Assembly: GCA_016707895.1 (NCBI GenBank)
Contig: JADJGV010000005.1
Location: 485,608-549,607, forward strand
Reading direction: 5' to 3'
DNA length: 64,000 nucleotides
Source: Myxococcales bacterium
Lineage (GTDB): Bacteria; Myxococcota_A; Polyangia; Haliangiales; Haliangiaceae
Shown in pieces: positions 28,052-38,053 of the stretch. The position numbers and the translations under genes are program-made. Within the stretch, counting starts at the first letter, position 1, and every line of letters starts with the position of its first letter. The notes beneath the pieces were generated by a model. It was not told the DNA's origin. It was given only the letters and a program-made list of their open reading frames with translations, and did not search any database.

Positions 28052-28612
28052 ATGACCGAGCGCGCCGCCAGCGATCACCTCGCCGCCAACGTCCGCGCGA
28101 TCCGCGAGGCGCGCGGCATGTCGCAGCAGCAGATCGCCGCGCTGGCCGGCATCCCACGCGCGACCTGGTCGCACCTGGAGTCGGGCATGGCCAACCCGAC
28201 CCTCGCGGTGCTGACCCGCGTGGCCGACGCGCTGCAGGTGCGGCTCGACGAGCTCCTGGCCTCGCCGCGCTCGCCGGTCCGCCACGTGCGCGCCGCCGAG
28301 CTGCCGACCCGGCTGAAGGGCACGGTGCGGATCCGCAAGCTCTTGCCCGAGCCGTTGCCGGGCCTCGATCTCGAGCGCCTCGTGCTGCCGGCCGGCGCGC
28401 GCATGGCCGGCGTGCCCCACGCGCCGGGCACCCGCGAGTACCTGGCGTGCGAGCGCGGCGCGGTCGAGCTGTTCGCCGCGGGCGAGACCTTCCGCCTCGA
28501 GGTCGGCGATCTCGTCGTGTTCCGCGGCGATCAGCGCCATGGCTACTACAACCCCGGCCGCGATGAAGCGGTGGCCTACAGCGTGATCGCGTTCGTGCCG
28601 ATCGCGTCGTGA
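28052..28612 (+). CDS. XRE-family regulator with C-terminal cupin
   Basis: A 186-residue two-domain regulator. Residues about 11-66 are a helix-turn-helix of the XRE/HTH_3 type (RGMSQQQIAALAGIPRATWS). Residues about 110-182 are a cupin barrel (GTREYLACERGAVELFAAGE, LEVGDLVVFRGDQRHGYYN), which usually senses a small ligand. Such proteins repress nearby metabolic genes. It diverges from the metallopeptidase gene with a 178-base gap, the likely site of action. Confidence 0.9.
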   Translation: MTERAASDHLAANVRAIREARGMSQQQIAALAGIPRATWSHLESGMANPTLAVLTRVADALQVRLDELLASPRSPVRHVRAAELPTRLKGTVRIRKLLPEPLPGLDLERLVLPAGARMAGVPHAPGTREYLACERGAVELFAAGETFRLEVGDLVVFRGDQRHGYYNPGRDEAVAYSVIAFVPIAS

Positions 28613-28643
28613 GGTCCGGGTGCCGCGTCCGTCGCGCGCGCGA

Positions 28644-29912
28644 TCAGAACTGCTCGGCGCACCACGGCGCCACCGGCCACGCGAACATGCGATCGAGCTG
28701 CGCGATCGCCTCGGCCTTGCCGGTGATCCGCCCGCCCTGGGCCAGCGCCGTCGCGCGCACGCCGCCGAGGTACAGCGAGCTCAGCGTGGCGCGATCGAGC
28801 GTGACGTCGACGCCGCCGACCGCGGGCACGCAGGTCCCGACGCCGTCCTCGACCACCAGCCGCCAGCGCGACTGCGGCTCGACGTCGTGCGGCCACCCGC
28901 CCCCCTCCATGACGAACGTCACCGCGCCATCTGCCGCATACCGCCGCGCGCCCAGCGCCGCGGTGACGTCGTCGATCCGCAACCACAGCGTGTCGAACCG
29001 CCGCCGCCGCACGACCCGCCGGTAGTCGCTGGCCAGCCACGGCAGCGGGCAGTCGACCGCGGCGTTGGCGACGCTCACGCGCGGGAACAGATCCAGCGTC
29101 GTGACGTGCCGCCACAGCGCGGCCTCGGCGTCGGCGTCGAGCGCGACCAGCTCCTCGACGTCGACCGCCCCGGCGGGGCGCCCGTCCTCGAACGCCAGCT
29201 GCTGCCGGTACACGACGTACCCGCGATCGACGCCGGCCTTGCGCACCACGACGTGGCGCCGCGGGCTGCGACCGCGCCGCGCGAACGGCCGATCGGCGAT
29301 GCGCCGCCAGCGCCACCAGTCGAGGGAGCGCGCGTACATGCCCGGCCGCTGCGCGCACGCCGCCGCGTAGATCGCCGGCAAGGTCGCCAGCGCTTCGTCG
29401 TCGCTGAGCCCCACCGGCCACACGCCCCCGACCGCACCATCGTCCGACTCGATCAGCCCGTCTCCAGCGACGACCGCCAGCTCGTCGCTCTCGACCGCGA
29501 CGCCGTAGCCGAACCGGCCGTAGATGCCTCCCTCCGAGGCGTACAGCCCCGACAGCGCCTCGCCGCGCGCGCGGCAATCGTCGAGGTGCGCGTTGATCAG
29601 CCGGCGCAGCAGCCCGCGCCGCCGGTGGGTCGGGCGCACGGTGACGATCGTGAGGCCGCCGGTCGGCACCACCGCGCCGCCGCACACGGTGAGCGCCAGG
29701 CTGTACGCCGACGCGGTGGCGACCAGCGCCGATCCGTCGAACGCGGCGAACGTGCGCGGCACCGGCACCAGCACCCGCATCCGCTCCAGCACCTGCGGAT
29801 CGACGGCCGGATCGGTGCCGAACACGTCCAGGACGCAGCCCATGACCGCGGGCAGCTCGGCATCGGTGATCGCGCGGACGGTCAGCTCGGACACCGCGCG
29901 ACTAGAGCGCAT
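28644..29912 (-). CDS. Eis-like GNAT N-acetyltransferase
   Basis: A 422-residue protein of the Eis type: an N-terminal GNAT domain with the acetyl-CoA loop VRPTHRRRGLLRRL near residue 95, a second GNAT-like domain with RPGMYARSLDWWRWR, and a C-terminal sterol-carrier-like domain. It ends in a free Phe carboxylate (WCAEQF); in Eis enzymes the terminal carboxylate acts as the base. The family acetylates amines, including aminoglycosides in mycobacteria; the natural substrate here is unknown. An alternative GTG start at 29894 would give a shorter N-terminus. Confidence 0.88.
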   Translation of the reverse strand: MRSSRAVSELTVRAITDAELPAVMGCVLDVFGTDPAVDPQVLERMRVLVPVPRTFAAFDGSALVATASAYSLALTVCGGAVVPTGGLTIVTVRPTHRRRGLLRRLINAHLDDCRARGEALSGLYASEGGIYGRFGYGVAVESDELAVVAGDGLIESDDGAVGGVWPVGLSDDEALATLPAIYAAACAQRPGMYARSLDWWRWRRIADRPFARRGRSPRRHVVVRKAGVDRGYVVYRQQLAFEDGRPAGAVDVEELVALDADAEAALWRHVTTLDLFPRVSVANAAVDCPLPWLASDYRRVVRRRRFDTLWLRIDDVTAALGARRYAADGAVTFVMEGGGWPHDVEPQSRWRLVVEDGVGTCVPAVGGVDVTLDRATLSSLYLGGVRATALAQGGRITGKAEAIAQLDRMFAWPVAPWCAEQF

Positions 29913-29940
29913 CCCGCGATCGCTGTCGAGCCACCGCCGC

Positions 29941-30411
29941 TCAGGTCGCGACGGCCAGGCCGGCCGCGATCGCCAGCTGGCGCGCGGCGGCGTCGCGCCC
30001 GGCCGCCCCCAGCGCGATGGTCAACGCGCGCACCGCCTGGCGCTCGGTCGGGTCGTCGACGCGCGCCGGGACCGCGCCCACCGCCTCCTCGAGCCGACCG
30101 GCCAGCGCCGCCCCCAGCCACGCCGGCAGCGCGGCGCCGACGTCCACCGCCGCGGCGCGCGCGGTGGCGCGGTCGCGCGCGTGGGCGCACTCGGGGCCGA
30201 AGTCGTGGTCCCAGCGCGCGGCCGGCAGGTTGCGCTTGTACTCCTCGCGATACGCGTCGTAGCCGTCCCACGCGCAGCGCCACGCCAGGCGCGCCGACGC
30301 CGCGTGTCCGCTGGCGTCGAGCCCCCGCGCCACCTGCTCCCACGCCTCGGCCCACCCCAGGTTCGCCCAGTGGTGCGCACGCCGCATCGCCCCGCGCAAC
30401 GCGTCGGACAT
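29941..30411 (-). CDS. Hypothetical helical protein
   Basis: A 156-residue, probably all-helical soluble protein that I do not recognise. Notable are the Trp-rich start (AHHWANLGWAEAWEQVARG) and the block YDAYREEYKRNLPAARWDHDFGPE with several Tyr, Asp and His. It lies 28 bases upstream of the Eis-like gene on the same strand, so the two may be co-transcribed. Confidence 0.7.
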   Translation of the reverse strand: MSDALRGAMRRAHHWANLGWAEAWEQVARGLDASGHAASARLAWRCAWDGYDAYREEYKRNLPAARWDHDFGPECAHARDRATARAAAVDVGAALPAWLGAALAGRLEEAVGAVPARVDDPTERQAVRALTIALGAAGRDAAARQLAIAAGLAVAT

Positions 30412-30472
30412 GGCGCGATTCGACCGCGCCGATCCGACGCCGTCAACCGCGCGGCACCGGTACACTACGCGC

Positions 30473-31324
30473 ATGCGCGCCCCACGCTCCGCCCGCACGA
30501 TGTTCGCGACGCTCGCGCTCACCCTCGGGCTCGCGCCGACCGCGGGCGCCAAGCCGGCCCGGCCGCCCGCGCCGCCCGCCCCGGTCAAGCCCCAGCCGCC
30601 GCCCGCGAGCCAGGTGCTCGACGCGACCTCGGGGCAGGCGATCACCGTCGTGCGCCGCGGCGTGATCGCGACCAGCAACGCCAACGATCGCTACGTCGCG
30701 GTGGCCGAGCTGACCGCGCAGCCCGGCAAGGGCCCGACGCTGGTCGTCGGCGCGCAGCGCCTGGTGGCCAACAGCTGGGGCAGCGGCTTCGGCCAGGGCC
30801 AGGGCTCGGCCAGCTGGGAGATCGATCGCGCCACCGCCGACGCGATCGCCGCCGCGTGGCAGGTGACCCGGCAAGATCGGGTCTCGCTCGACCCGGGCCT
30901 GGCGCTGCGCTGCCGCCCCAAGCAGGCGACGTTCCGCCGCGGCAAGCCGATGCCGATGGTCCTCGAGCTGGTCAACGCCGGCGCCACCGCGATCGGGTTC
31001 CAGGACGGCGGCCGGCAGTTCGGCCGCGACGAGCAGTTCGCGTTCACCGCCACCCGCGGCGGCGTCGCGTTGCCGGTCATCCCCCTCGGCCCCGCGGCCG
31101 GCGGCGGCGGCTTCCAGTACAAGCCGATCGCGCCGGGCCAGAAGGTGCCGCTCGCGGCCGAGCTGACCAGCTGGGTCAGGCCGACCAAGCCCGGCCGTCA
31201 CCAGATCGCGTGCGAGTACCGGACCTCGCTGGTGCCGGGCACCCGCGGCCCGGCGTGGCCCGAGCGCGGCGCCGAGGTCTGGGACGTGACGCTCACCGCG
31301 ACGACCTCGGTCGTGGTCAAGTAG
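30473..31324 (+). CDS. Secreted protein of unknown function with Pro-rich linker
   Basis: A 283-residue protein with a signal peptide ending TAGAKPA, a Pro/Ala linker (about residues 24-45) and a beta-rich body. One part, RGKPMPMVLELVNAGATAIG, resembles the start of an immunoglobulin-like fold of the kind found in protease-inhibitor and cell-surface domains; it ends in the strand VWDVTLTATTSVVV. No catalytic motif is seen. TACACT lies six bases before the ATG, so the start of transcription would fall on the A of ATG. The patatin gene begins five bases after its stop. Confidence 0.75.
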   Translation: MRAPRSARTMFATLALTLGLAPTAGAKPARPPAPPAPVKPQPPPASQVLDATSGQAITVVRRGVIATSNANDRYVAVAELTAQPGKGPTLVVGAQRLVANSWGSGFGQGQGSASWEIDRATADAIAAAWQVTRQDRVSLDPGLALRCRPKQATFRRGKPMPMVLELVNAGATAIGFQDGGRQFGRDEQFAFTATRGGVALPVIPLGPAAGGGGFQYKPIAPGQKVPLAAELTSWVRPTKPGRHQIACEYRTSLVPGTRGPAWPERGAEVWDVTLTATTSVVVK

Positions 31325-31329
31325 CGCCG

Positions 31330-32082
31330 ATGATCACGCTGGGCGACTGGCTCGCCGAGGCGCCGTTCGGCCTCGGCATGTCGAGCGGCTTCTTCTCGTT
31401 CTTCGCGCACACCGGCATGCTGACGGCGCTGGTCGAGCGCGGCCTGCGCCCCGCCCACGTCGGCGGCTCGAGCGCCGGCGCGCTGGTGGCCGGCGCGTTC
31501 GCGGCGGGCGTCGCGCCGACCGCGCTGGCCGACGTGCTGCTCGGCCTCGACCGCAAGGACTTCTGGGATCCGGCGCCGGGGCTGGGCCTGTTGCGCGGCC
31601 GCAAGTTCGACGCGCTGCTGCGCCGCGTGCTGCCGGTGACCAGCTTCGCCGCGTGCGCGCAGCCGGTGTTCATCAGCGTGTTCGACATCGGCCGGCGCGC
31701 GACCCGGGTGGTCACCGACGGCGATCTGCCCACCGCGATCCGCGCGTCGTGCGCGGTGCCGGGCATGTTCCACCCGGTGGTCGTCGACGGCCGCGCGTGC
31801 TGGGACGGCGGCATCCTCGATCGCCCGGGGCTGGTGGGCATGCCAGCGGGCCGCACGCTGTTCCACCACATCGCGTCGCGCTCGCCGTGGCGCCGGCGCG
31901 GCAGCGCGGCGCTGGCGCTGCCGTCGCGCCCGGAGCTGATCAGCTTGGTCATCGACAAGCTGCCGCGCTCGGGGCCGTTCAAGCTCGAGGCCGGCCGCGC
32001 GGCGCTGGCGGCGGCGCGCGCGGCCACCGCGCGGGCGCTCGATCAGCCGATCGCCGACGGCGCGGTCGCGCTCGCGGCGTGA
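31330..32082 (+). CDS. Patatin-like phospholipase
   Basis: A 250-residue protein with the patatin catalytic dyad: nucleophile Ser in GGSSAGALVAG (G-x-S-x-G) and Asp in WDGGILDRP. A glycine-rich oxyanion segment (GLGMSSGFFSFF) lies near the start. Patatins are lipid acyl hydrolases acting on phospholipids. There is no signal peptide. It is second in a two-gene operon behind the secreted protein, and its 3' end converges on the TGT-MnmD gene. Confidence 0.9.
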   Translation: MITLGDWLAEAPFGLGMSSGFFSFFAHTGMLTALVERGLRPAHVGGSSAGALVAGAFAAGVAPTALADVLLGLDRKDFWDPAPGLGLLRGRKFDALLRRVLPVTSFAACAQPVFISVFDIGRRATRVVTDGDLPTAIRASCAVPGMFHPVVVDGRACWDGGILDRPGLVGMPAGRTLFHHIASRSPWRRRGSAALALPSRPELISLVIDKLPRSGPFKLEAGRAALAAARAATARALDQPIADGAVALAA

Positions 32083-32104
32083 GGCGCGGCGTGACGCGCC
32101 GCCT

Positions 32105-34093
32105 TCACGCGCCTGGACGCGCGAACTGCGGGTGCGCGGCGATCCGCGCGTCGAACCCCGCGCGGTCGCCGAGCGCGACGTCGCTCGGGTACGCCGCGGT
32201 CGACCGGGCGCGTTGCGCGAGCCACCCGGCGTCGAGCAGCGCGTAGCCGGCCAGCGCGTCGGCCGCCACGCCGTGCAGCGCCCGCGTGGTCTCGGGCTTG
32301 GGGCCCGACGCCACGCCGCGCGCGACGTGGAACCCGGCCGCGAGCATGGCCGCGCGCACCGCGGTCGACCGCGAGTACGTCACCAGCTCGCACGGCCGCG
32401 CGAGCCGCGCCGCCACCGCCGCGAACGCCGCGTGGGTCCACAGCCCGCCGTCGACCTTGGCCGAGAACGGATCCCACCAGATCACGTCGGGCGCCGGCGC
32501 GTCGGCCAGGCGCGCGAGCAGCTCACCGCGCACCAGCGTCCAGATCAGCCCCGGGCGCTCGAAGCGATCACGCGCCAGGAGCCGGTGCGGCGCCGGGTGG
32601 CGCAGGTGCGGGAACGCGCGCGGGTGGGCCAGCGCCAGCGCCAGCGCGTCGAGGTCGCGCTCGAAGCTCACCAGCTCGACCGCGCCATGGCCGGGCGCGG
32701 CGTCGAGCGCGCGCACCAGCGCCATCGCGTTGTGCGCCGCGCCCAGCCCGACGTCCCACACCACCAGCGGCGCGCTGCCCGCGAGCGCCCGCGCGATCGC
32801 CCGCGGCTGCGCGACGTACAGCGCGGCGGCCTCGGCGTCGGGATCGTTGACCGAGTGCATCACCTCGCCCGACGCGACGTGGCGCACCCGGCCGCGGCCG
32901 TCGGCGTCGGCGTCGATCGCGAACCCGCCCCGGGCCATCGCCCGCCCGCGGCGCGCCTGCGGCGGCGGCCCCGGCGGGTGGGTCGGATCGTCGGCGGCCA
33001 GCCGCGGCGCCAGCTCGGCGTACCGCGCGGCGAAGCGCCCGTCGACGATCGCCGCGCGGATCGTCGCCATCAGCTCGACGTAGAACCGCAGGTTGTGGCC
33101 GGCGATCAGCGCCCAGCCGCTCGGCTCGGCGGCCTTGATCAGGTGGTGCAGGTACGAGCGCGGCAGGCGCGCGCACGCCTCGCAGCCGCACGCCGGATCG
33201 AGCGGGCCGTCGTCGGCCTGGTGCGCGGCGCGCCGCAGCTCGACCCGCCCCAGCGACGTGAACGCCACGCCTTGCTGCGCCAGCGCGGTGGGCAGGATGC
33301 AGTCGAACAGGTCGACGCCGCGGTGCACGCCCTCGAGCAGATCGATCGGCGTGCCGACGCCCATCAGGTAGCGCGGGCGATCGACCGGCAGCCGCGCGGT
33401 CACCTCGGCGGTCAGCGCCTCGCGCTCGGCCCGCGGCTCGCCCACGGCCAGGCCGCCGATCGCGTAGCCGTCGAAGCCGGCGATCGCCACCAGCGCGTCG
33501 GCGCTCTCGCGGCGTAGGTCGGCGAAGCCGCCGCCCTGGACGATCGCGAACAGCGCGCGGTCGCCGGTGCGCGCCGCCAGCGAGCGCCGGGCCCAGGCGT
33601 GGGTGCGCGCCATCGCCGCCGCGGTGGTCGCGCGGTCGCTGGTGGTGGCGACGCACTGATCGAGCACCATCATCACGTCGCTGCCGATCACCTCCTGCGC
33701 GGCGATCGCCGACTCGGGCGTCAGCGTGACGATCGGCCCGTCGCGGTGCGGCCGGAACCGCGCGCCGGCGTCGTCGATCGTGCAGGCGTGGGCCAGCGAG
33801 TACACCTGGAAGCCGCCCGAGTCGGTGAGGATCGCGCCGTCCCAGCCGATCCACCGCGCCAGCCCGCCGACCCGGCGCAGCACGTCCAGCCCGGGCCGCT
33901 GGACCAGGTGGTAGGTGTTGGCCAAGAGCATCCGCGCGCCCAGCGCCGCCACCTGCGACGGCGCCTGGGTGCGCACCGAGCCGCGGGTGCCGACCGGCAT
34001 GAACGCCGGCGTCGCCACCGTCGTCGTGGCGGTGCGCAGCGTCGCGGCCCGCGCCGACGAGCCGGCGGCGATCGCGTCGACCGTGAAGCGCAC
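32105..34093 (-). CDS. tgt: Fusion of tRNA-guanine transglycosylase and MnmD-like methyltransferase
   Basis: A 662-residue fusion. Residues 1 to about 370 are a tRNA-guanine(34) transglycosylase, which swaps G34 for preQ1. It shows catalytic Asp91 in LTDSGGFQ, a second Asp in VDLFDCILPT, the base pocket IGGLAVGEP and the zinc site CGCEAC with LHHLIKAAEPSG. The usual basic PTRxxR segment is PTALAQQG here. Residues about 385-640 match the methyltransferase half of MnmC: GEVMHSVNDPDAEA, the SAM-binding VWDVGLGAAHN, IWWDPFSAKVDGGLWT and YSRSTAVRAAMLAAGF. That domain methylates the nm5U34 wobble base. So one chain holds two enzymes that modify position 34 of different tRNAs. It starts with GTG three bases after a lipoprotein stop. 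Confidence 0.9.
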   Translation of the reverse strand: MRFTVDAIAAGSSARAATLRTATTTVATPAFMPVGTRGSVRTQAPSQVAALGARMLLANTYHLVQRPGLDVLRRVGGLARWIGWDGAILTDSGGFQVYSLAHACTIDDAGARFRPHRDGPIVTLTPESAIAAQEVIGSDVMMVLDQCVATTSDRATTAAAMARTHAWARRSLAARTGDRALFAIVQGGGFADLRRESADALVAIAGFDGYAIGGLAVGEPRAEREALTAEVTARLPVDRPRYLMGVGTPIDLLEGVHRGVDLFDCILPTALAQQGVAFTSLGRVELRRAAHQADDGPLDPACGCEACARLPRSYLHHLIKAAEPSGWALIAGHNLRFYVELMATIRAAIVDGRFAARYAELAPRLAADDPTHPPGPPPQARRGRAMARGGFAIDADADGRGRVRHVASGEVMHSVNDPDAEAAALYVAQPRAIARALAGSAPLVVWDVGLGAAHNAMALVRALDAAPGHGAVELVSFERDLDALALALAHPRAFPHLRHPAPHRLLARDRFERPGLIWTLVRGELLARLADAPAPDVIWWDPFSAKVDGGLWTHAAFAAVAARLARPCELVTYSRSTAVRAAMLAAGFHVARGVASGPKPETTRALHGVAADALAGYALLDAGWLAQRARSTAAYPSDVALGDRAGFDARIAAHPQFARPGA

Positions 34094-34096
34094 GCG

Positions 34097-35416
34097 TCAG
34101 CGGCGCTTGGACGGGATGTATTGACGCTCGATCACCAGCTGGCCGGTCAGCACGCTGGCGAAGTGCTCGAAGCTGGTCGCCAGGTGCGCGTAGCTGCGGC
34201 CGACCGCGTAGCCGCCCGGCACCGCCGCGGTCAGGTGGTCGTTGACGAAGACGTCGTCGGTGGCGACCGGGTTGAAGTCGGCGGCGGCGCCCGGCAGCAT
34301 CGGCAGCACGAGCTCGGTCGCGGCGTGCGGCGCGACCACGTCCCAGGTCCACGACCGCTTCAGCAGCGAGCGGTTGACCTGCAGCGACGCAAACGACAGG
34401 TCGGGCGTCGCGCCGGTCGCGTCCTCGGTCCACGCGAGCGTGTTGGACGCGATGTCGAACTGCGCGTTGGTGGTGAACGACGGGAGCAGCGCGCCGGTGG
34501 CGTCGAGGGCGTAGTCGCCGTCGGCCGGGTGCGCGAACAGCAGCGACTCGCTGGGGCCGAGGTTGCGGTTGACGCGGGTGGTCGCCACCAGCGTCGGCCC
34601 GGTCGCGCCCACCACCGGGACCGCCAGCGTGCCGGTGGCCGCGCCGCCGACCACGTCGAGGCCGATGCTGGTCGTCCACATCGCGCCGCGCGACCCGATC
34701 AGCGCGCGCTCGCCGCTGACGAACGACACGCTGGCCGGCAGGTTGCTGTAGCTCTGCGCGACGTCGACGTCGGCCGCGTAGGTGCCCGTGAGCGTCACCG
34801 CGGCGGCGTCGGCGATCGGCACGTTGGTGGCGATGAACGTCGACACCGTGCCGCCGTCGCCGTTGTCGGCGCTGACCTTGAAGTCGGTGGTCGCGCCGCA
34901 CCCGAACAGCTGCACCTGGAACGTCGCCGTCGTGCCCACCTCGGTGAGCACGTCGGCCGACCCGCAGGGGGTGTCGACCATGTAGTGGCCGTGGGCGCCG
35001 TCGGCGGGGACCGTCAGGTCGATCAGCTTGTCGGTGCCGCCGCCGCGGGCGCGCACGTAGATCGTGTCACCCGGCTGCACCCCCAGCGCGGTCGCCAGGC
35101 GGTCGCCGAAGCCGGTGTCGGCCATCACCGCGGTCACCGAGCCACCGGTGGGCATCGGCGCGTGGGCCTGGCCGAACGTGTCGGTCGACGCCACCGCGAG
35201 CTGCACGCCGTCGACGTCGAGGAAGTACACCGGCACGCCGGCCAGCGGCCCGGCGGAGTCGAGCACCTGCACCGTCACCGTCGGCTCGGGGGTGTCGGCG
35301 ACGCAGCCGCAGTCGTTCATCGGCGTGTCGATCGTGGCGGCGTCGACGATCGCGCCGCCGCCGTCATCACAGGCGGCGAGGATCAGGAGCGGGAGCAGCG
35401 GGAGCGTACGGCGCAT
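34097..35416 (-). CDS. Lipoprotein with carboxypeptidase-regulatory-like N-domain
   Basis: A 439-residue lipoprotein: signal LLILAACDDGGG, a short Asp/Ala linker (IVDAATIDTP), then an Ig-like domain resembling carboxypeptidase-regulatory or surface-anchor modules (VTVQVLDSAGPLAGVPVYFLD). A long all-beta remainder follows with no catalytic motif (VIYVRARGGGTDK, LVIERQYIPSKRR at the end). Function unknown, probably surface-exposed. TACGAT lies eight bases before its ATG. It runs into the TGT-MnmD gene with a three-base gap, so it may be the promoter-proximal gene of that unit. Confidence 0.78.
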   Translation of the reverse strand: MRRTLPLLPLLILAACDDGGGAIVDAATIDTPMNDCGCVADTPEPTVTVQVLDSAGPLAGVPVYFLDVDGVQLAVASTDTFGQAHAPMPTGGSVTAVMADTGFGDRLATALGVQPGDTIYVRARGGGTDKLIDLTVPADGAHGHYMVDTPCGSADVLTEVGTTATFQVQLFGCGATTDFKVSADNGDGGTVSTFIATNVPIADAAAVTLTGTYAADVDVAQSYSNLPASVSFVSGERALIGSRGAMWTTSIGLDVVGGAATGTLAVPVVGATGPTLVATTRVNRNLGPSESLLFAHPADGDYALDATGALLPSFTTNAQFDIASNTLAWTEDATGATPDLSFASLQVNRSLLKRSWTWDVVAPHAATELVLPMLPGAAADFNPVATDDVFVNDHLTAAVPGGYAVGRSYAHLATSFEHFASVLTGQLVIERQYIPSKRR

Positions 35417-35504
35417 GGCCGCGCATCGTAGCACCGCCGCCCCCGCCGCCATCGCCCGGGCGCGCCGGCTGTCGGCGCGGTCACATCGTCACGCGCCGCG
35501 CCCC

Positions 35505-35906
35505 TCAGACGCTCTTCTTCACTCCGTAGACCAGCAGGATCAAGAACACCGCCACCGGCAGCAGGTACGGCACGACGAACAGCCCGGCCACCTGGAAGTG
35601 GTTCCAGCCGACGATGATCTCCAGCGCCGCCACCGAGCCGGCGATCATGAACGCGCCGATCGCCTCGGGCCAGTCGGTCTCCATCTTGAGCCCGAGCCAG
35701 AACACGATCGTCCCGATCAAGAAGGTCACCGCCACCAGCGCGTACGACGGCAGGCCCAGGAACGTCTTGACCCCGTGCTTGGCCGCGCCTGGGTTCGAGA
35801 ACACCAGGTTGGCCACCAGCGCGCCGACGATCAGCAGCGCCAGCATGATGAGGTACGTCCACATCCGGCCCTTGCCGGTACCCAGGAACTCTTTCTCTGC
35901 GGCCAT
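35505..35906 (-). CDS. Four-helix integral membrane protein
   Basis: A 133-residue inner-membrane protein with four predicted helices (about residues 15-37, 55-74, 82-101 and 106-127). The length and layout recall cytochrome oxidase subunit IV-like proteins, but no conserved residue settles this, so I leave it as unknown. TAAGCT stands six bases before the ATG, consistent with leaderless transcription. Confidence 0.75.
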   Translation of the reverse strand: MAAEKEFLGTGKGRMWTYLIMLALLIVGALVANLVFSNPGAAKHGVKTFLGLPSYALVAVTFLIGTIVFWLGLKMETDWPEAIGAFMIAGSVAALEIIVGWNHFQVAGLFVVPYLLPVAVFLILLVYGVKKSV

Positions 35907-35941
35907 GCCCCGAGCTTACCCCAGCCGTCACCGGCCGGTGG

Positions 35942-37087
<1,146 letters not shown>

Positions 37088-37250
37088 GGCGGCGTTCTAC
37101 CGCGCCCCGCGTCGGCCGGAAAGCCGCGGTGCGGCATGGCCGCAGGTATCCGGTGGCCGCGCCGTCGGCCGCAACCTCCGCGGCGGCGGCGGCATCCAAG
37201 CAGGCCTGGGCCGGTCGCGCGCCCCGATCCCGGGGTACGTTGGGCGCGCC

Positions 37251-37850
37251 ATGACGGCGCGCCGCGAGATCCGGGCCGACTACGATCGGGACACGATCGT
37301 CGTCTACCAAGCCTACCCGGCCGGGATCGCCGAGCCGGCGATCGCCGCCCAGCGGTTCGTGGCGCCGTTCTCGCTGACGCGGATGACGTGGATCAAGCCG
37401 TCCTTCTGCTGGCTCATGCACCGCAGCAACTGGGGGCAGAAGGCCGGCCAGGAACGCACCCTCGGCGTCCGGATCTACCGCGCGGCCTGGGAGCGCGCGC
37501 TGGCGCTGGGTGTCCTGACGTCGCCCGAGCGCACGGTGTTCCGGAACGCCGACGAGTGGGACCGGCAGTTTCGCGACGCCGCGGTCCACGTGCAGTGGGA
37601 TCCGGAGCGCGACCTGCGCGGCGCGTCGCTGAACCACGACAGCATCCAGGTCGGGCTCGGCCGGAGCGTCATCGCCGAGTTCGCGGCGACGTGGGTGACG
37701 TCGATCGAGGACCTGACCCCGCGCGTCGCGAAGATGCGCGAGCAGCTGCGGTCGGGGCACGCGGACCAGGCCCGGCGCCAGCTGCCGCGCGAGCGCGTGT
37801 ACCCGGTCGCGCCGGAGCTCGCCCGCCGCTTGATGATCGACAGCGCGTAG
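37251..37850 (+). CDS. DUF4291 family protein
   Basis: A 199-residue protein matching DUF4291: it opens REIRADYDRDTIVVYQAY and has the conserved FSLTRMTWIKPSFCWLMHRS, then NWGQKAGQERTL, VQWDPERDLRG and the Ile/Gly-rich SIQVGLGRSV. Biochemical role unknown; the conserved Trp, His, Arg and Asp residues suggest an enzyme. TACGTT lies nine bases before the ATG. It diverges from the acyl-CoA dehydrogenase gene. Confidence 0.9.
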   Translation: MTARREIRADYDRDTIVVYQAYPAGIAEPAIAAQRFVAPFSLTRMTWIKPSFCWLMHRSNWGQKAGQERTLGVRIYRAAWERALALGVLTSPERTVFRNADEWDRQFRDAAVHVQWDPERDLRGASLNHDSIQVGLGRSVIAEFAATWVTSIEDLTPRVAKMREQLRSGHADQARRQLPRERVYPVAPELARRLMIDSA

Positions 37851-37871
37851 CCCGTCGACTGCGCGACCCGA

Positions 37872-38018
37872 TCAGCGCACGTCGAAGCGCCACGGCATGA
37901 ACGGCCCGCCGGTCGGCGCGCCTGACGCTGGCGCCTCGCCGCGCAGCAGGGCGGCGACGGCGGCGTCGCGCTGGGCGGGCGACAGGAACAGGACGACGCC
38001 GTCCTCGATGCGCGCCAT
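37872..38018 (-). CDS. Possible 48-residue protein
   Basis: A short frame starting 36 bases after the stop of the propeller lipoprotein gene. The predicted peptide has ordinary, not repeat-like, composition: a hydrophobic start ARIEDGVVLFLSPAQRD, a helix with Ala and Arg and a Trp-containing end PFMPWRFDVR. It could be a small genuine gene at the end of the operon. No ribosome site stands out, and a chance frame is possible. Confidence 0.35.
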   Translation of the reverse strand: MARIEDGVVLFLSPAQRDAAVAALLRGEAPASGAPTGGPFMPWRFDVR

Positions 38019-38053
38019 GGCACGAGCATGCCACGGCGCCGCGAAGGCCGCGG

